From assembly GCA_946414825.1 (NCBI GenBank), contig CAMKQB010000010.1, forward strand, positions 1 to 42,317: 42,317 nucleotides of DNA. The letters are read 5' to 3'. This stretch comes from an uncultured Lachnospiraceae bacterium. GTDB lineage: Bacteria; Bacillota; Clostridia; Lachnospirales; Lachnospiraceae. Both the position numbers and the translations under genes were made by a program. This document shows positions 32,533 to 41,269 of this stretch, in pieces; positions within the stretch are counted from its first letter, which is position 1, and the number at the start of each line of letters is the position of its first letter. A model generated the notes under the pieces. It was not told where the DNA came from. It searched no databases and worked only from the letters and a program-made list of their open reading frames with translations.

Positions 32533-34598
32533 TACTTCTCTCCTCTGTTATCCTTGTTATCTTTCGTTTCTTTATCTTTAGTTTCCTTTATATTTCCCTT
32601 GGTTGCCTTAGCTGTCTTTTCATTCTTAGATGATTTTGTTTCTTTGGCTTCCTTATTCTTCTTTATCTTCTCTTTAGCTTTTCTAACCTTCTTAGCGTTC
32701 TTTTCCTTCTGAGCTTTCTCGGCCTTTTCTTCCTTAGTTGGCTTAGCAGCCTTTTCAGTCTTTTCAACCTCTTGCGCCTTATCCTCAGTCGCACCAGCAA
32801 TTCTATCGCTGTGATCCTTCAAAATAGGATCAATGTATTGTGATTCATAATAATGATAAAGTGCCTTATATTCTTCACTATGCTCATCACTTGCATGGCC
32901 ATGCATCTCATCGAAATCATCATCTTTTCTGATTTTCTTAATAACATGGAGCGAAATATTCGCTGCGTGAGATGCTATACGCTCGAAGCTATTTACCAGA
33001 TCAAAAAGCGATACACCACCTGCTATACTACAGGTACCCTCTTGAAGTCTATCCACATGGTGCGACTTGATGATCTCCTTCATCTCATCTATGGCTGTCG
33101 AAAGTGGTTCGACCCTGATTGCCATGGACATGTCATCTTCCTTAAAGGCTGTAACTGTCGTATCAACAGTATACTTAACTGCTTCGATTATTGTTTCTAC
33201 TTCTTTATGTCCTGAAGGAGAGAAATGTATCTCCTGCTCATTTTTATCTCTAGCTACATAGGCGATATTCATACAATAGTCGCCCATTCGTTCGAAGTCT
33301 CCGATGGAGTTCAGTATCTCATAAACCGTCAGCTTGTCTTCAAGGGTCAGTCGCTTACGATTAATGCGGACTATGTAAGCGGAAAGCACGGTTTCACATT
33401 TATCAATAAACTCTTCGTTCTCTTCCATCTTAGGAATTAGCGTGTCGTCGTACTTATATATCATGTCCGTTGCCAGCTTGTAGTTCTCCTGAACTGTCTC
33501 ACTCATCTTACAGATCAGTGACCTACACTGTTCAAGCGCAATAGTTGGTGTATTCAGCAGCATATCATCAAGCTTGGCAAGTTCTCTGTCCTCCGGTCTT
33601 TCGCCGTCTCCTCCCACAACCTTCTCTGTAAATTCTGAAACCCTGTTGGAGAAAGGAAGGAGAATCATACTTGTCAGAAAGTTAAAGAGGAAGTGAAGTG
33701 TAGCTATACTACCTCTGTTAACTGAGTTATGCATGAATGGAAGTCCGACTGTATGATGCAGCATATAGATAAGCACTGTGAAGAGAACTGCTCCAAATAT
33801 ATTGAAGAAGAGGTAACCCACCACCAGTCTCTTCGCCTTCTTATTAGCACCGATTCCGCCAATTACAGTTGTGGAGCATTTTCCAAGATTCTCACCGATA
33901 ATAATTGGAATAGCCACACTGTAGGAGATAACACCCGTTGCGGACAGCGCCTGAAGAAGACCTACAGAAGCATTTGAACTCTGCAGAATCACAGTGATCA
34001 CCAGTCCAATAAGAATTCCGAGCAGCGGATTCTCAAAGGAAGTGAACAGCTCTTTGAAATTGCCATTTTCTTTGAATGGAGCAAAGACAGACTCCATAAG
34101 AGTCATTCCATAGAACAGCATGCCGAGACCTACAAATATTCCAGCAACGTTCTTAGCTTTCTTATTCTTGGAAAAAAGTATGATAAATGCGCCTATGCCC
34201 ACAAGGATAGGAGCAAAGGAAGATGGTTGAAGTATTTGAAGTATTAAGTTATCACTTCCAATATCTCCCAGACGCAGAATCTGTGATGTAACTGTACTAC
34301 CGACATTTGCACCGAAGACTACAGGCATAGCCTGAGCAACCTTCATAATTCCGGCATTTACGAAACCTATAAGCATTATAGTTGTGGCGGCAGAGTTCTG
34401 AATGATACCGGTAACTCCTACGCCAAAGCCCCAGCCCTTTACAACGCCGACGCCTTTTTTCTTACTAGTTGTAACTCTCTCAAGGATTCTCTCGAGACCT
34501 GATCCAGTCAGCTTCTCAAGAGAGGAACTCATCTGGCTCATACCAAAGAGAAATAGTCCTATTCCACCTAGCAATTGTAATATCGAAATTATATCCAT
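32532..34598 (-). CDS. Na/phosphate cotransporter with PhoU domain and Lys/Glu-rich tail
   Basis: The 688-residue product has two copies of the Na/Pi cotransporter repeat. The first holds GVTGIIQNSAATTIMLIGFV near residue 60. The second holds ILQSSNASVGLLQALSATGV near 205. Eight or nine membrane spans lie in residues 1-330. Residues about 350-570 are a PhoU-like helical domain (LICKMSETVQENYKLATDMI, and SFERIASHAANISLHVIKKI). The last 95 residues are very rich in Lys, Ala, Glu and Thr, a disordered cytosolic tail not typical of the family. It should import phosphate with Na+. Coupled translation with moxR is unusual. ATG 34598 has GGGAG about 11 nt upstream. Confidence 0.9.
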   Translation of the reverse strand: MDIISILQLLGGIGLFLFGMSQMSSSLEKLTGSGLERILERVTTSKKKGVGVVKGWGFGVGVTGIIQNSAATTIMLIGFVNAGIMKVAQAMPVVFGANVGSTVTSQILRLGDIGSDNLILQILQPSSFAPILVGIGAFIILFSKNKKAKNVAGIFVGLGMLFYGMTLMESVFAPFKENGNFKELFTSFENPLLGILIGLVITVILQSSNASVGLLQALSATGVISYSVAIPIIIGENLGKCSTTVIGGIGANKKAKRLVVGYLFFNIFGAVLFTVLIYMLHHTVGLPFMHNSVNRGSIATLHFLFNFLTSMILLPFSNRVSEFTEKVVGGDGERPEDRELAKLDDMLLNTPTIALEQCRSLICKMSETVQENYKLATDMIYKYDDTLIPKMEENEEFIDKCETVLSAYIVRINRKRLTLEDKLTVYEILNSIGDFERMGDYCMNIAYVARDKNEQEIHFSPSGHKEVETIIEAVKYTVDTTVTAFKEDDMSMAIRVEPLSTAIDEMKEIIKSHHVDRLQEGTCSIAGGVSLFDLVNSFERIASHAANISLHVIKKIRKDDDFDEMHGHASDEHSEEYKALYHYYESQYIDPILKDHSDRIAGATEDKAQEVEKTEKAAKPTKEEKAEKAQKEKNAKKVRKAKEKIKKNKEAKETKSSKNEKTAKATKGNIKETKDKETKDNKDNRGEK

Positions 34599-34697
34599 CA
34601 GATAATAAACTCCCGTTATTTGTCCTAGTAACTCAGTTTTTTATTGTACCACATTATCTGAGGATATAAAAGAAATATTAGTTTTTTCCAATATAAA

Positions 34698-34719
34698 AGG
34701 GAGAGGCTAACCTCTCCCT
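34698..34719 (-). terminator. Intrinsic terminator of the acyl-CoA ligase gene
   Basis: A 9-bp inverted repeat AGGGAGAGG/CCTCTCCCT with a CTAA loop, followed on the minus strand by TTTTATATT, lies 13 bp past the stop. Confidence 0.85.
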
Positions 34720-34731
34720 GTAAATCCGGCT

Positions 34732-36357
34732 TTATTTCTCTGCATCATTTGCAGGTGCAGCACCAGGTATATTCTTGTATCTTACTATCTTCATAGTAGC
34801 ATTTTTGATGAATTCCTCATTACGAAGCTTGACAGTAGCTATCTGTTTATACATAGGTCTTCCCTTGTTAACCTTGTTCTTCAACTTCTCGAAGTACTGA
34901 ACATCATCTCTATGATCCTCTGTAGGATAGATCTCAGCTACAATCTTACCATTCTCATCATATACAAGAGCCTCTTCAACTGCATTATCACGAAGGATAT
35001 TCTGTTCCAGTTCCTCTGGTGAGATATTCTCACCATTGCTGAGGATGATAAGATTCTTCTTTCTACCTGTAAGGAAAATGAAGTTATCCTCATCCACATA
35101 TCCGAGGTCTCCTGTATGATACCAGCCATCCTGAAGTGCCTCAGCTGTAGCCTCCTCATTCTTGTAATAGCCCTTCATGACTATCTCGCCCTTGAAGCAA
35201 AGCTCGCCATCCTCTGTTGCCTTAGCCTCAAGTCCCGGAACGAGATGTCCAACACTGCCATCCTTGCGGAAGTATGGTCTGTTAACTGCAGTAACAGGTG
35301 AGCACTCTGTAGCACCGTAACCATTTAGTATCTCGATACCCCATGTACGGAATTCCTTTACATACATTGGATCAAGTGCAGCACCACCGCAGATGATATA
35401 TTCAAGATTTCCACCGAATACCTTCTGGATAGAACCATAGGTCTTCTTTCTTACATCTACGCCTGTCTTGAGGAGAAGGTCTGTAGACTTCATGAGACCC
35501 TTAAAGGCCTGAGTAGCGCCTCTCTTAGCTATCTCAGCCCATATCTGCTTATGGAAGAACTCCACAAACATTGGAACAAGGAACATTGTCTGAGGACCGA
35601 ACTCAGCCATTTCCTTCTTAACATATTTAAGACTCTTATTGATATAGATTGGCTTTCCATAGTTTACAACCATGAGGATTCCAACCACCAGACCAAAGGC
35701 ATGATGGAATGGAAGTACAGCGAGTACGCCACCCTTTGGCTCGAAAAGCATACTTGTATGAACTATTTCATAAGCGATGTTGTGGTTTGTAAGCTCAACA
35801 CCCTTGCTAACTCCTGAAGTACCTGATGTAAAGAGAATAGTTGCTGTCTTCTCTGGAACTATCTCGTAGTTCAGGAAGTCAGTCTCTCCATCCTTGAGGA
35901 ACTGTCTACCCTCTGACATATAATCATCATATTCCTTGAGGTTATAGCATTTCTTAGCAGCCTTCTTATTAATCTTCTCAAAATATGTATTTGTTGCAAA
36001 AGCAACCTCTACATCTCCCATCTTGGCGAGATCTATAACTTCCTCTTCTGGAAGGTTCTTATCTATAGCTACTGCTACATTTCCACCAAGAACTGTTGCG
36101 AAGTAAGCAACCAGCCACTCGTAAGAATTCTCACCAATTATAGCGACATGCTTATCCTTAATCTTCTTGTGATACATCCAAGCACCAAGTGCATTTACAT
36201 CCTCCTGGAAATCCAGATAAGACTTCTTCATCTCACCTGTTTCACATGGATATACAAATGCTGTTTCATCTGGATGCTCAGTCGCCTGTCTATTTAATAA
36301 ATGCTTCAGATCATTCATTATTGGTGGCTCATAAAACGGATATGGTTTATTTTTCAT
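34732..36357 (-). CDS. AMP-dependent acyl-CoA/acyl-carrier ligase
   Basis: The 541-residue product has the ANL-family motifs: P-loop TATILFTSGTSGVSKGVELT near residue 175, ILNGYGATECSPVTAVNRPY near 350, the hinge YHTGDLGYVDEDNFIFLTGR near 420 and the C-terminal catalytic Lys region (FIKNATMKIVRYKN). It activates a carboxylic acid, most likely medium- to long-chain, through an acyl adenylate. No carrier domain is attached, and the partner (CoA or acyl carrier protein) is not decided by sequence. ATG 36357 has GGAGGAAT about 9 nt upstream; 21 codons of upstream frame are rejected. A possible promoter, TATGAT at 36426-36431, lies before it. It is a single-gene unit ended by the terminator at 34698. 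Confidence 0.92.
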   Translation of the reverse strand: MKNKPYPFYEPPIMNDLKHLLNRQATEHPDETAFVYPCETGEMKKSYLDFQEDVNALGAWMYHKKIKDKHVAIIGENSYEWLVAYFATVLGGNVAVAIDKNLPEEEVIDLAKMGDVEVAFATNTYFEKINKKAAKKCYNLKEYDDYMSEGRQFLKDGETDFLNYEIVPEKTATILFTSGTSGVSKGVELTNHNIAYEIVHTSMLFEPKGGVLAVLPFHHAFGLVVGILMVVNYGKPIYINKSLKYVKKEMAEFGPQTMFLVPMFVEFFHKQIWAEIAKRGATQAFKGLMKSTDLLLKTGVDVRKKTYGSIQKVFGGNLEYIICGGAALDPMYVKEFRTWGIEILNGYGATECSPVTAVNRPYFRKDGSVGHLVPGLEAKATEDGELCFKGEIVMKGYYKNEEATAEALQDGWYHTGDLGYVDEDNFIFLTGRKKNLIILSNGENISPEELEQNILRDNAVEEALVYDENGKIVAEIYPTEDHRDDVQYFEKLKNKVNKGRPMYKQIATVKLRNEEFIKNATMKIVRYKNIPGAAPANDAEK

Positions 36358-36475
36358 TTCGTAATTCCTCCAACATTTTGTCGAAAACCATTCTCTGAAA
36401 ACTCCCCGAATGGTCAGCAATGAGTATCATATCACAATAATTTTTTTTAGAAAAGCTAGTAATGAAAACTACGTG

Positions 36476-38110
36476 TTACATCGTGATGCCCGCTCCAGTA
36501 TTTGGCGAAATAACGGACCACACGAGGTCGGCAAGGAATAGAATAATAAGCACCGCACAAAGTATCTTCCTACTCTTCATTCCCATCTTCTGATATAGGT
36601 CATCCAGCATTGGAGAGAATACGTAGGTAAATGCCATTCCCGCCATTCCAAAGACCAGAAGTCCTTCGAAGCAGACTCTGCCGTGGATATTCAGGAAGTA
36701 TCCTGTATAGTCCCACCACTTCTTATGAAGGAAAGTCTCGAGCGCCCAAGCGGTAGTATATTCGACTACGCCGCAGACTGTAGTTGCACCTATGAAGAGC
36801 CAAACGGGTTTATCTCTGAGGGGCTTCAGCAGAAGTATGATCAGGATTCCGCCGCAACCGTAGATAGGAAGCCAAGGTCCATGCATAGTTCCGCGGTTAA
36901 CCACCATACCTGTTGATACGATGTAGTAGAATACTTCCCACAGCCAACCCACAAGGGAATAGGTGAAGAAAAGCTCTACCAGTGAAACGAAGGAATATTT
37001 TCTGTTATAGTCCTCAGCGATGCTTCTGATGTGAAGCTGAGGAATATCCAGCACCTCTTCTCCAGATGGGTGTTCTCTCTCTTCGATATGTTCTATTGCA
37101 AGCATGTCGTCATTTAGCCATTTACGGAGGCCAAGCGCGAGCTGCTCATGTTTTGCATTTCTTATTCTCATATAGAGTTCAGCCTTAACGCACTGAACAT
37201 ATGCATCTGAGAAGAAAAGTGAAGATAAATTATAGGTCACGGATGAAAGGATAGTCCACGGGAAGAGGGATACATCGAGCACGAAAGTTCTCCACTTCTC
37301 GCCCATCATCAGCTGTTTAGATATCTTGAAGGCATCCTTCCAGTTAGTCTGTGGATTCTCAGCAATGATATATGGAATGAGCAGATATTCATAATGCTTT
37401 ATGATTCCGCCCACGATAGTGAGATTCCATAGAAGCTGGAAGATATATCTAAGAAACATAACCAGCGAAATATTCTTCAGTCTTTTATTCTTATATGGGA
37501 ATAGTAATTCTCCAGGACCTGTCTCGTGATATCTTCTCTGTTCCAGGAAGTACCTATTGTTGCCTACCACGATTACATTTTTCACAAATACGAAAATGAA
37601 TATCGATATGATTGAAAAGATAAAAATGATAATAGAGTTCGCGATCTTGCCCTTGAATATCAATTGGTTCAGACCGTTGACTATACCAAAAATAAAGGAC
37701 TGGCTACCTGTCATCTCATTGACAAATATAGAGGCCACGCCTCCATAATAATCCGTAGAGGTGTATGACACCTCATCAGGATTAGGTACGTCCTTTATTC
37801 CGAATACGTTTCTAACAAACTGCTGAACGATCATCGCATTGGAACTATTGGTGGACTTACCACCGAATCCATTTATCAGGAAATAGTCCTCTGACTTCAG
37901 CACATTTGCAGTTGTAGTAAGTGTATTATCAGTGATGTCGCCCGCTCCCTTGATATCTATTTCAGATCCATTACTCTGAGTAGCGAACTGATAACCACCT
38001 GCGATTATGATTGAAACAATAAATGTTATCAGTATATTTAAATAATATTTTCTCTTGAGATTCTTCCACGCTTCGCGTCTTATCTCAGTACGAACAACCT
38101 TCGTCAACAT
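36476..38110 (-). CDS. DUF975-like / CmpB-type (PF06541-like) membrane fusion protein
   Basis: The 544-residue product joins two membrane modules. Residues 1-350 resemble DUF975: REAWKNLKRKYYLNILITFI, later NRYFLEQRRYHETGPGELLF and AFKISKQLMMGEKWRTFVLD, with about five spans. Residues 365-540 are the putative ABC-permease family: YSLVGWLWEVFYYIVSTGMV, RGTMHGPWLPIYGCGGILII, and GYFLNIHGRVCFEGLLVFGM, with five spans. Each module also occurs alone in Lachnospiraceae. The role is unknown. The name ABC permease is historical and no ATPase is nearby. The gene ends 118 bp before the ligase start. Confidence 0.82.
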   Translation of the reverse strand: MLTKVVRTEIRREAWKNLKRKYYLNILITFIVSIIIAGGYQFATQSNGSEIDIKGAGDITDNTLTTTANVLKSEDYFLINGFGGKSTNSSNAMIVQQFVRNVFGIKDVPNPDEVSYTSTDYYGGVASIFVNEMTGSQSFIFGIVNGLNQLIFKGKIANSIIIFIFSIISIFIFVFVKNVIVVGNNRYFLEQRRYHETGPGELLFPYKNKRLKNISLVMFLRYIFQLLWNLTIVGGIIKHYEYLLIPYIIAENPQTNWKDAFKISKQLMMGEKWRTFVLDVSLFPWTILSSVTYNLSSLFFSDAYVQCVKAELYMRIRNAKHEQLALGLRKWLNDDMLAIEHIEEREHPSGEEVLDIPQLHIRSIAEDYNRKYSFVSLVELFFTYSLVGWLWEVFYYIVSTGMVVNRGTMHGPWLPIYGCGGILIILLLKPLRDKPVWLFIGATTVCGVVEYTTAWALETFLHKKWWDYTGYFLNIHGRVCFEGLLVFGMAGMAFTYVFSPMLDDLYQKMGMKSRKILCAVLIILFLADLVWSVISPNTGAGITM

Positions 38111-38113
38111 AGC

Positions 38114-38659
38114 TTACAGTCTCTCTTTTACCTTCTCGCCTACGGCTTTTATCTTCTCGATTTTATCTACAACTACTTTTATATCATCGATCTTTTTACG
38201 AAGACTTCTGATATCATCGAGCTTATCCTCGCCAAAGCTTCTTACATCTGCAAGCTTGCTTTCCCCAAAGCTTCTTGCATCTGCTAGTTTATTTTCTCCA
38301 AGAACCTTGATATCTCCAAGCTTTTCTCCAAGCTCGCCGGTCTTAGCATCGATCACTATCTTGAGCGGTGTAAGTAAAACTGTTGCTATTCCAAGTGAAA
38401 TAGTTCCAATAACTATTCCAAGTATACCCCTTCTTATTTTTCTCTTTCTCTTCTTACGAGCCTTATGCTCCTTCAGGAGCTTAAACTTCTCATATTCCTC
38501 TTCGTCGTCTACAGACTCCTGCGCCTTCTTCTTCATTTTACGGGCAGATATCAGGCTGAATATACCGTATCCTATAAGTCCAGCCCCTGCTACAGCAGTG
38601 CCACCAATTAGTATGACATCGCTATCGATTTCTCTTTTTCCCACAAGTACTTTCGCCAT
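38114..38659 (-). CDS. Two-span membrane protein with GENKLADxRSFGE repeats
   Basis: The 181-residue product has a hydrophobic span at residues 15-36 (VILIGGTAVAGAGLIGYGIF), a basic loop (KEHKARKKRKRKIRRG), a second span at 79-97 (ILGIVIGTISLGIATVLL) and a helical tail. The tail contains three imperfect copies of a 13-residue unit (LGENKLADARSFG, GESKLADVRSFG, GEDKLDDIRSL). This is a small YtxH-like architecture, but I do not recognise the family. ATG 38659 has GGAGAGG upstream, and the stop lies 3 bp before the DUF975 fusion gene, so the two are one operon and may form a complex. Confidence 0.7.
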   Translation of the reverse strand: MAKVLVGKREIDSDVILIGGTAVAGAGLIGYGIFSLISARKMKKKAQESVDDEEEYEKFKLLKEHKARKKRKRKIRRGILGIVIGTISLGIATVLLTPLKIVIDAKTGELGEKLGDIKVLGENKLADARSFGESKLADVRSFGEDKLDDIRSLRKKIDDIKVVVDKIEKIKAVGEKVKERL

Positions 38660-38738
38660 AATAACCTCTCCTCTTCTTATAGTTTTAAACTCTTTCTATT
38701 GTAACACAAGTTCAAACGACTAAAAAGAGAAAAACTCA

Positions 38739-39647
38739 TTAAAAAAGTCCCTTGCTGATATATCTATCTCCGCGGTCCGGAAGGATTGCGACAATATTTC
38801 CTTCGTCCACTTCTTCTGCCAGCTTAAGAGCTGCATAGAGGGCCGCTCCCGAAGAAGAACCCGCAAGGATTCCTTCCTTTGCAGCAAGAAGTCTAGACGT
38901 AGTAAATGCATTATCGTCTGTTATCTTGATAACCTTATCAATGAGAGTTACATCCATAGTGTCAGCGATAAAGTCATTTCCGATTCCTTCAATGTCGTAG
39001 TCCGCGTGTTCGCCACCACCGATGATAGAACCAATTGGATCCGCAAGCACTCCCTGGATATTGGAGTTCTGTTCCTTGAGATACTTTACAACTCCTGAAA
39101 ATGTACCACCGCTTCCTGCGCCTGCCACCAGATAGTCTATCTGGCCGTCGAGCTGTCTATATATCTCAGGTCCTGTTGTCTCGTAGTGTGACTGTGGATT
39201 GGAAGGATTGTGGAACTGCTTCATAGAAACCGCACCTGGAATGGAGGCGATGATCTCATCCGCCTTTCTGTCTGCCCCCAGCATTCCTTCCTCTCTAGGG
39301 GTATGAACTATCTCTGCCCCGAGTGCAGCCATAACACGCTGCTTCTCAATAGAAAATTTCTCAGGAACTGCAAAGATTATCTTGTAGCCCTTATTAAGAG
39401 CCGCAACTGCAATTCCTATTCCGGTATTGCCGGCAGTTGCTTCAACAATAGTTCCGCCCGGCTTAAGGAGGCCTCTTCTCTCTGCATCCTCTATCATATA
39501 AATTCCAACTCTATCCTTTACACTTCCTGCAGGATTCATGAGTTCAAGCTTTGCATATACATTTACACCTGGCTTAACTCCGAGGTGATTAAGTTTTAAT
39601 ATCGGGGTATTTCCGATCATTTCCTGTACGTTATTATATACTTCCAT
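38739..39647 (-). CDS. Cysteine synthase family enzyme, probably OAS-dependent cystathionine beta-synthase (MccA-like)
   Basis: The 302-residue PLP enzyme has GNTPILKLNHL near residue 12, the PLP lysine in MNPAGSVKDRVG near 40, EATAGNTGIGIAVAALNKGY near 68, the phosphate-binding loop LVAGAGSGGTFSGVVKYLKE near 170, and the C-terminal SSSGAALYAALKLA. CysK usually reads EPTSGNTG here; EATAGNTG is closer to MccA/cystathionine beta-synthase forms. With the MccB-like gene 76 bp upstream it would make cystathionine from homocysteine and O-acetylserine, then cysteine. Plain cysteine synthase activity cannot be excluded. AAGGTG precedes ATG 39647. It is under the cysteine-codon attenuator at 41 kb. 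Confidence 0.88.
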   Translation of the reverse strand: MEVYNNVQEMIGNTPILKLNHLGVKPGVNVYAKLELMNPAGSVKDRVGIYMIEDAERRGLLKPGGTIVEATAGNTGIGIAVAALNKGYKIIFAVPEKFSIEKQRVMAALGAEIVHTPREEGMLGADRKADEIIASIPGAVSMKQFHNPSNPQSHYETTGPEIYRQLDGQIDYLVAGAGSGGTFSGVVKYLKEQNSNIQGVLADPIGSIIGGGEHADYDIEGIGNDFIADTMDVTLIDKVIKITDDNAFTTSRLLAAKEGILAGSSSGAALYAALKLAEEVDEGNIVAILPDRGDRYISKGLF

Positions 39648-39723
39648 TTCTGCACCTTCTTTTATTATTATTTCTAATCAATTTTAAACTTTTTCACTAC
39701 TATCTTATTCCAATCTCTTCTGC

Positions 39724-40896
39724 TTACTTATTTCGAGACTCTTCTATCGCCTGGGTGAGATCCGCGATGATGTCGTCCACATCTTCAATTCCAACGGAGA
39801 GTCGGATGAGCTCATCTGTGATTCCAACTGCTTCTCTGATATCCTTCGGAATAGCCGCGTGTGTCATAGAAGCCGGGTGGCATACAAGGGACTCCACTCC
39901 ACCGAGGCTCTCTGCGAGAGTAACAAGCTTGAGAGACTTGAAGAATCTCCTGTAGTCATACTTCTTCTTAAGAGTAAAGGAGATCATCGCGCCCGGACCA
40001 TCGGCCTGTTTCTTCTGAACCTCGTAGCCAGGGTCTGACTTAAGACCTGGGTAGTAAACCTTATCTACATAGCCGCTGGATACCAGCCACTCTGCAACCT
40101 TCTCTGCATTCTGAACGTGACGGTCCATTCTAACTCCGAGGGTCTTGATGCCTCTAATCATCAGGTAGCTGTCCCAAGGACCAAGTACGCCGCCGATAGC
40201 ATTTTGCAGATAATAGAGTCTATCTGCGATTTCCTTATCATTTACAACAACAAAGCCCGAAACCGTATCACTGTGTCCACCGAGGTATTTAGTTCCACTG
40301 TGGATAACGATGTCTGCACCGAGAGAAAGCGGTCTCTGAAGGTAAGGAGTCAGGAAGGTGTTGTCCACGATCACCTTCTTGTTATAGATCTTCGCAAGCT
40401 CCGAAACTTCCTCGATATCTGTGATTGTTAAAAGTGGGTTTGCAGGACTCTCAATATAAACTGCTTTTATATCATTTCCGCCTTCCGTATCCTCCTTCAG
40501 AACCCTCTCGATTTCATCAAGGTCAGAGGTGTTAACTATTGTGTAGGTGATTCCGAAGTTCTTGAATACATTATCAAGGATTCTAAATGTACCCCCGTAG
40601 ATGTTATCTGATACGATGAGTCTGTCGCCTTCCTTAAATAGAGACAGCACCGTGTTGATTGCAGATAATCCTGAAGCAAAGGCTAGTCCATATTCGCCGC
40701 CTTCGAGGTCTGCTACGAGCTTCTCCAGAGCTGCTCTGGTTGGATTTCCTGTTCTGGAATATTCCCAGCCTCTATTCTCTCCGAGGCCGTCCTGCTTATA
40801 TGTTGAAGTTTGGTAGATAGGTACATTTACAGCACCTGTTCTTTCGTCTCCATCTATACCACCGTGAATTACTAATGAATTAAGTTTGATTGACAT
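39724..40896 (-). CDS. Cystathionine gamma-lyase / gamma-synthase family PLP enzyme (MccB-like)
   Basis: The 390-residue product is a complete Cys/Met-metabolism PLP enzyme: N-terminal SLVIHGGIDGDERTGAVNVP, YSRTGNPTRAALEKLVADLE near residue 47, EGGEYGLAFASGLSAINTVL near 65, VIVDNTFLTPYLQRPLSLGA near 175, the PLP lysine in IHSGTKYLGGHSD near 197, and SLGGVESLVCHPASMTHAAI near 330. Gamma-lyase (MccB) and gamma-synthase (MetB/MetI) cannot be separated by eye. The pairing with an MccA-like gene and the cysteine-codon leader favour reverse transsulfuration to cysteine. TAGGAGA precedes ATG 40896. Confidence 0.9.
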   Translation of the reverse strand: MSIKLNSLVIHGGIDGDERTGAVNVPIYQTSTYKQDGLGENRGWEYSRTGNPTRAALEKLVADLEGGEYGLAFASGLSAINTVLSLFKEGDRLIVSDNIYGGTFRILDNVFKNFGITYTIVNTSDLDEIERVLKEDTEGGNDIKAVYIESPANPLLTITDIEEVSELAKIYNKKVIVDNTFLTPYLQRPLSLGADIVIHSGTKYLGGHSDTVSGFVVVNDKEIADRLYYLQNAIGGVLGPWDSYLMIRGIKTLGVRMDRHVQNAEKVAEWLVSSGYVDKVYYPGLKSDPGYEVQKKQADGPGAMISFTLKKKYDYRRFFKSLKLVTLAESLGGVESLVCHPASMTHAAIPKDIREAVGITDELIRLSVGIEDVDDIIADLTQAIEESRNK

Positions 40897-40951
40897 TTTC
40901 TTATCTCCTATCTTTTCGTGATTAATTGTTCTTTAATGCTTTGCAAAAATG

Positions 40952-40989
40952 CAAAAGAAAAACCCGGAAGCTTAAAATAAGCTCCCGGG
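40952..40989 (-). terminator. Attenuator terminator of the cysteine operon
   Basis: On the minus strand CCCGGGAGCTTA pairs over 12 positions (one G-U) with TAAGCTTCCGGG around a 3-nt loop, followed by TTTTTCTTTTG. It lies 28 nt after the leader-peptide stop and about 60 nt before ATG 40896, so it must be bypassed for the operon to be expressed. Confidence 0.9.
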
Positions 40990-41016
40990 TAAATGGTTGG
41001 TTCTAAAAATGTGTTA

Positions 41017-41127
41017 TTAGAGTGGACGACAACATCGACATACTAAAACACCAGCCATATTACATGTCCGGGAACTCAGTATGCGACAGCAACAGTTATT
41101 CATTTTTGTCACGAAAGACTTTGTCAT
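41017..41127 (-). CDS. Cysteine-rich leader peptide, 36 aa
   Basis: The ORF runs from ATG 41127 (AGAGGA 7 nt upstream) to TAA 41017. Of its 36 codons seven are Cys: codons 12-14 (three in a row), 22, 30, 32 and 33. The start reads MTKSFVTKMNNCCCRILSSR. It lies between a strong promoter and an intrinsic terminator ahead of cysteine-synthesis genes. The design is that of trp/his-type leader peptides: ribosomes short of charged Cys-tRNA stall at the Cys run and alter folding of the RNA. Codons 18-20 (41076-41068) can pair with the terminator 5' arm (40988-40980) over 9 bp. The regulatory reading is inference; the ORF and its codon content are seen directly. Confidence 0.85.
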   Translation of the reverse strand: MTKSFVTKMNNCCCRILSSRTCNMAGVLVCRCCRPL

Positions 41128-41156
41128 CTTTTTATCCTCTAACTTTCTTTTAAACG

Positions 41157-41175
41157 TAAGTGAGCATCTCACTTA
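41157..41175 (-). promoter_or_regulatory. Hairpin at the 5' end of the cysteine operon transcript
   Basis: A perfect 8-bp stem TAAGTGAG/CTCACTTA with a 3-nt loop lies a few nt after the expected transcription start. It probably stabilises the RNA 5' end or marks the pause that synchronises the first ribosome. Confidence 0.55.
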
Positions 41176-41184
41176 ACGATGGTC

Positions 41185-41213
41185 ATCTTAACATTTATTA
41201 CCTACCATGTCAA
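41185..41213 (-). promoter_or_regulatory. Promoter of the cysteine operon with overlapping palindrome
   Basis: The minus strand has TTGACA (41213-41208), a 17-nt spacer and TAAGAT (41190-41185). The -35 box lies inside the palindrome ACCTA-n9-TAGGT (41200-41218). That palindrome could be the site of a CymR/Rrf2-type sulfur repressor; the repressor identity is a guess. Confidence 0.8.
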
Positions 41214-41269
41214 TAGGTTTTTTAGTAATGCGACTGTCTACATACATCTACCTCGTGATATTTACTGAG

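Noticed and set aside
38055-38723. 222-codon plus-strand open frame opposite the 181-aa membrane protein gene
   Set aside because: It is a low-complexity Ser/Leu/Phe shadow of the minus-strand gene. The minus strand has a good ribosome binding site and operon spacing.
40952-41180. T-box or SAM (S-box) riboswitch ahead of the cysteine operon
   Set aside because: I see no T-box sequence (TGGnACCGCG-like) and no S-box core. The leader is largely occupied by a Cys-rich ORF, which explains the terminator better.
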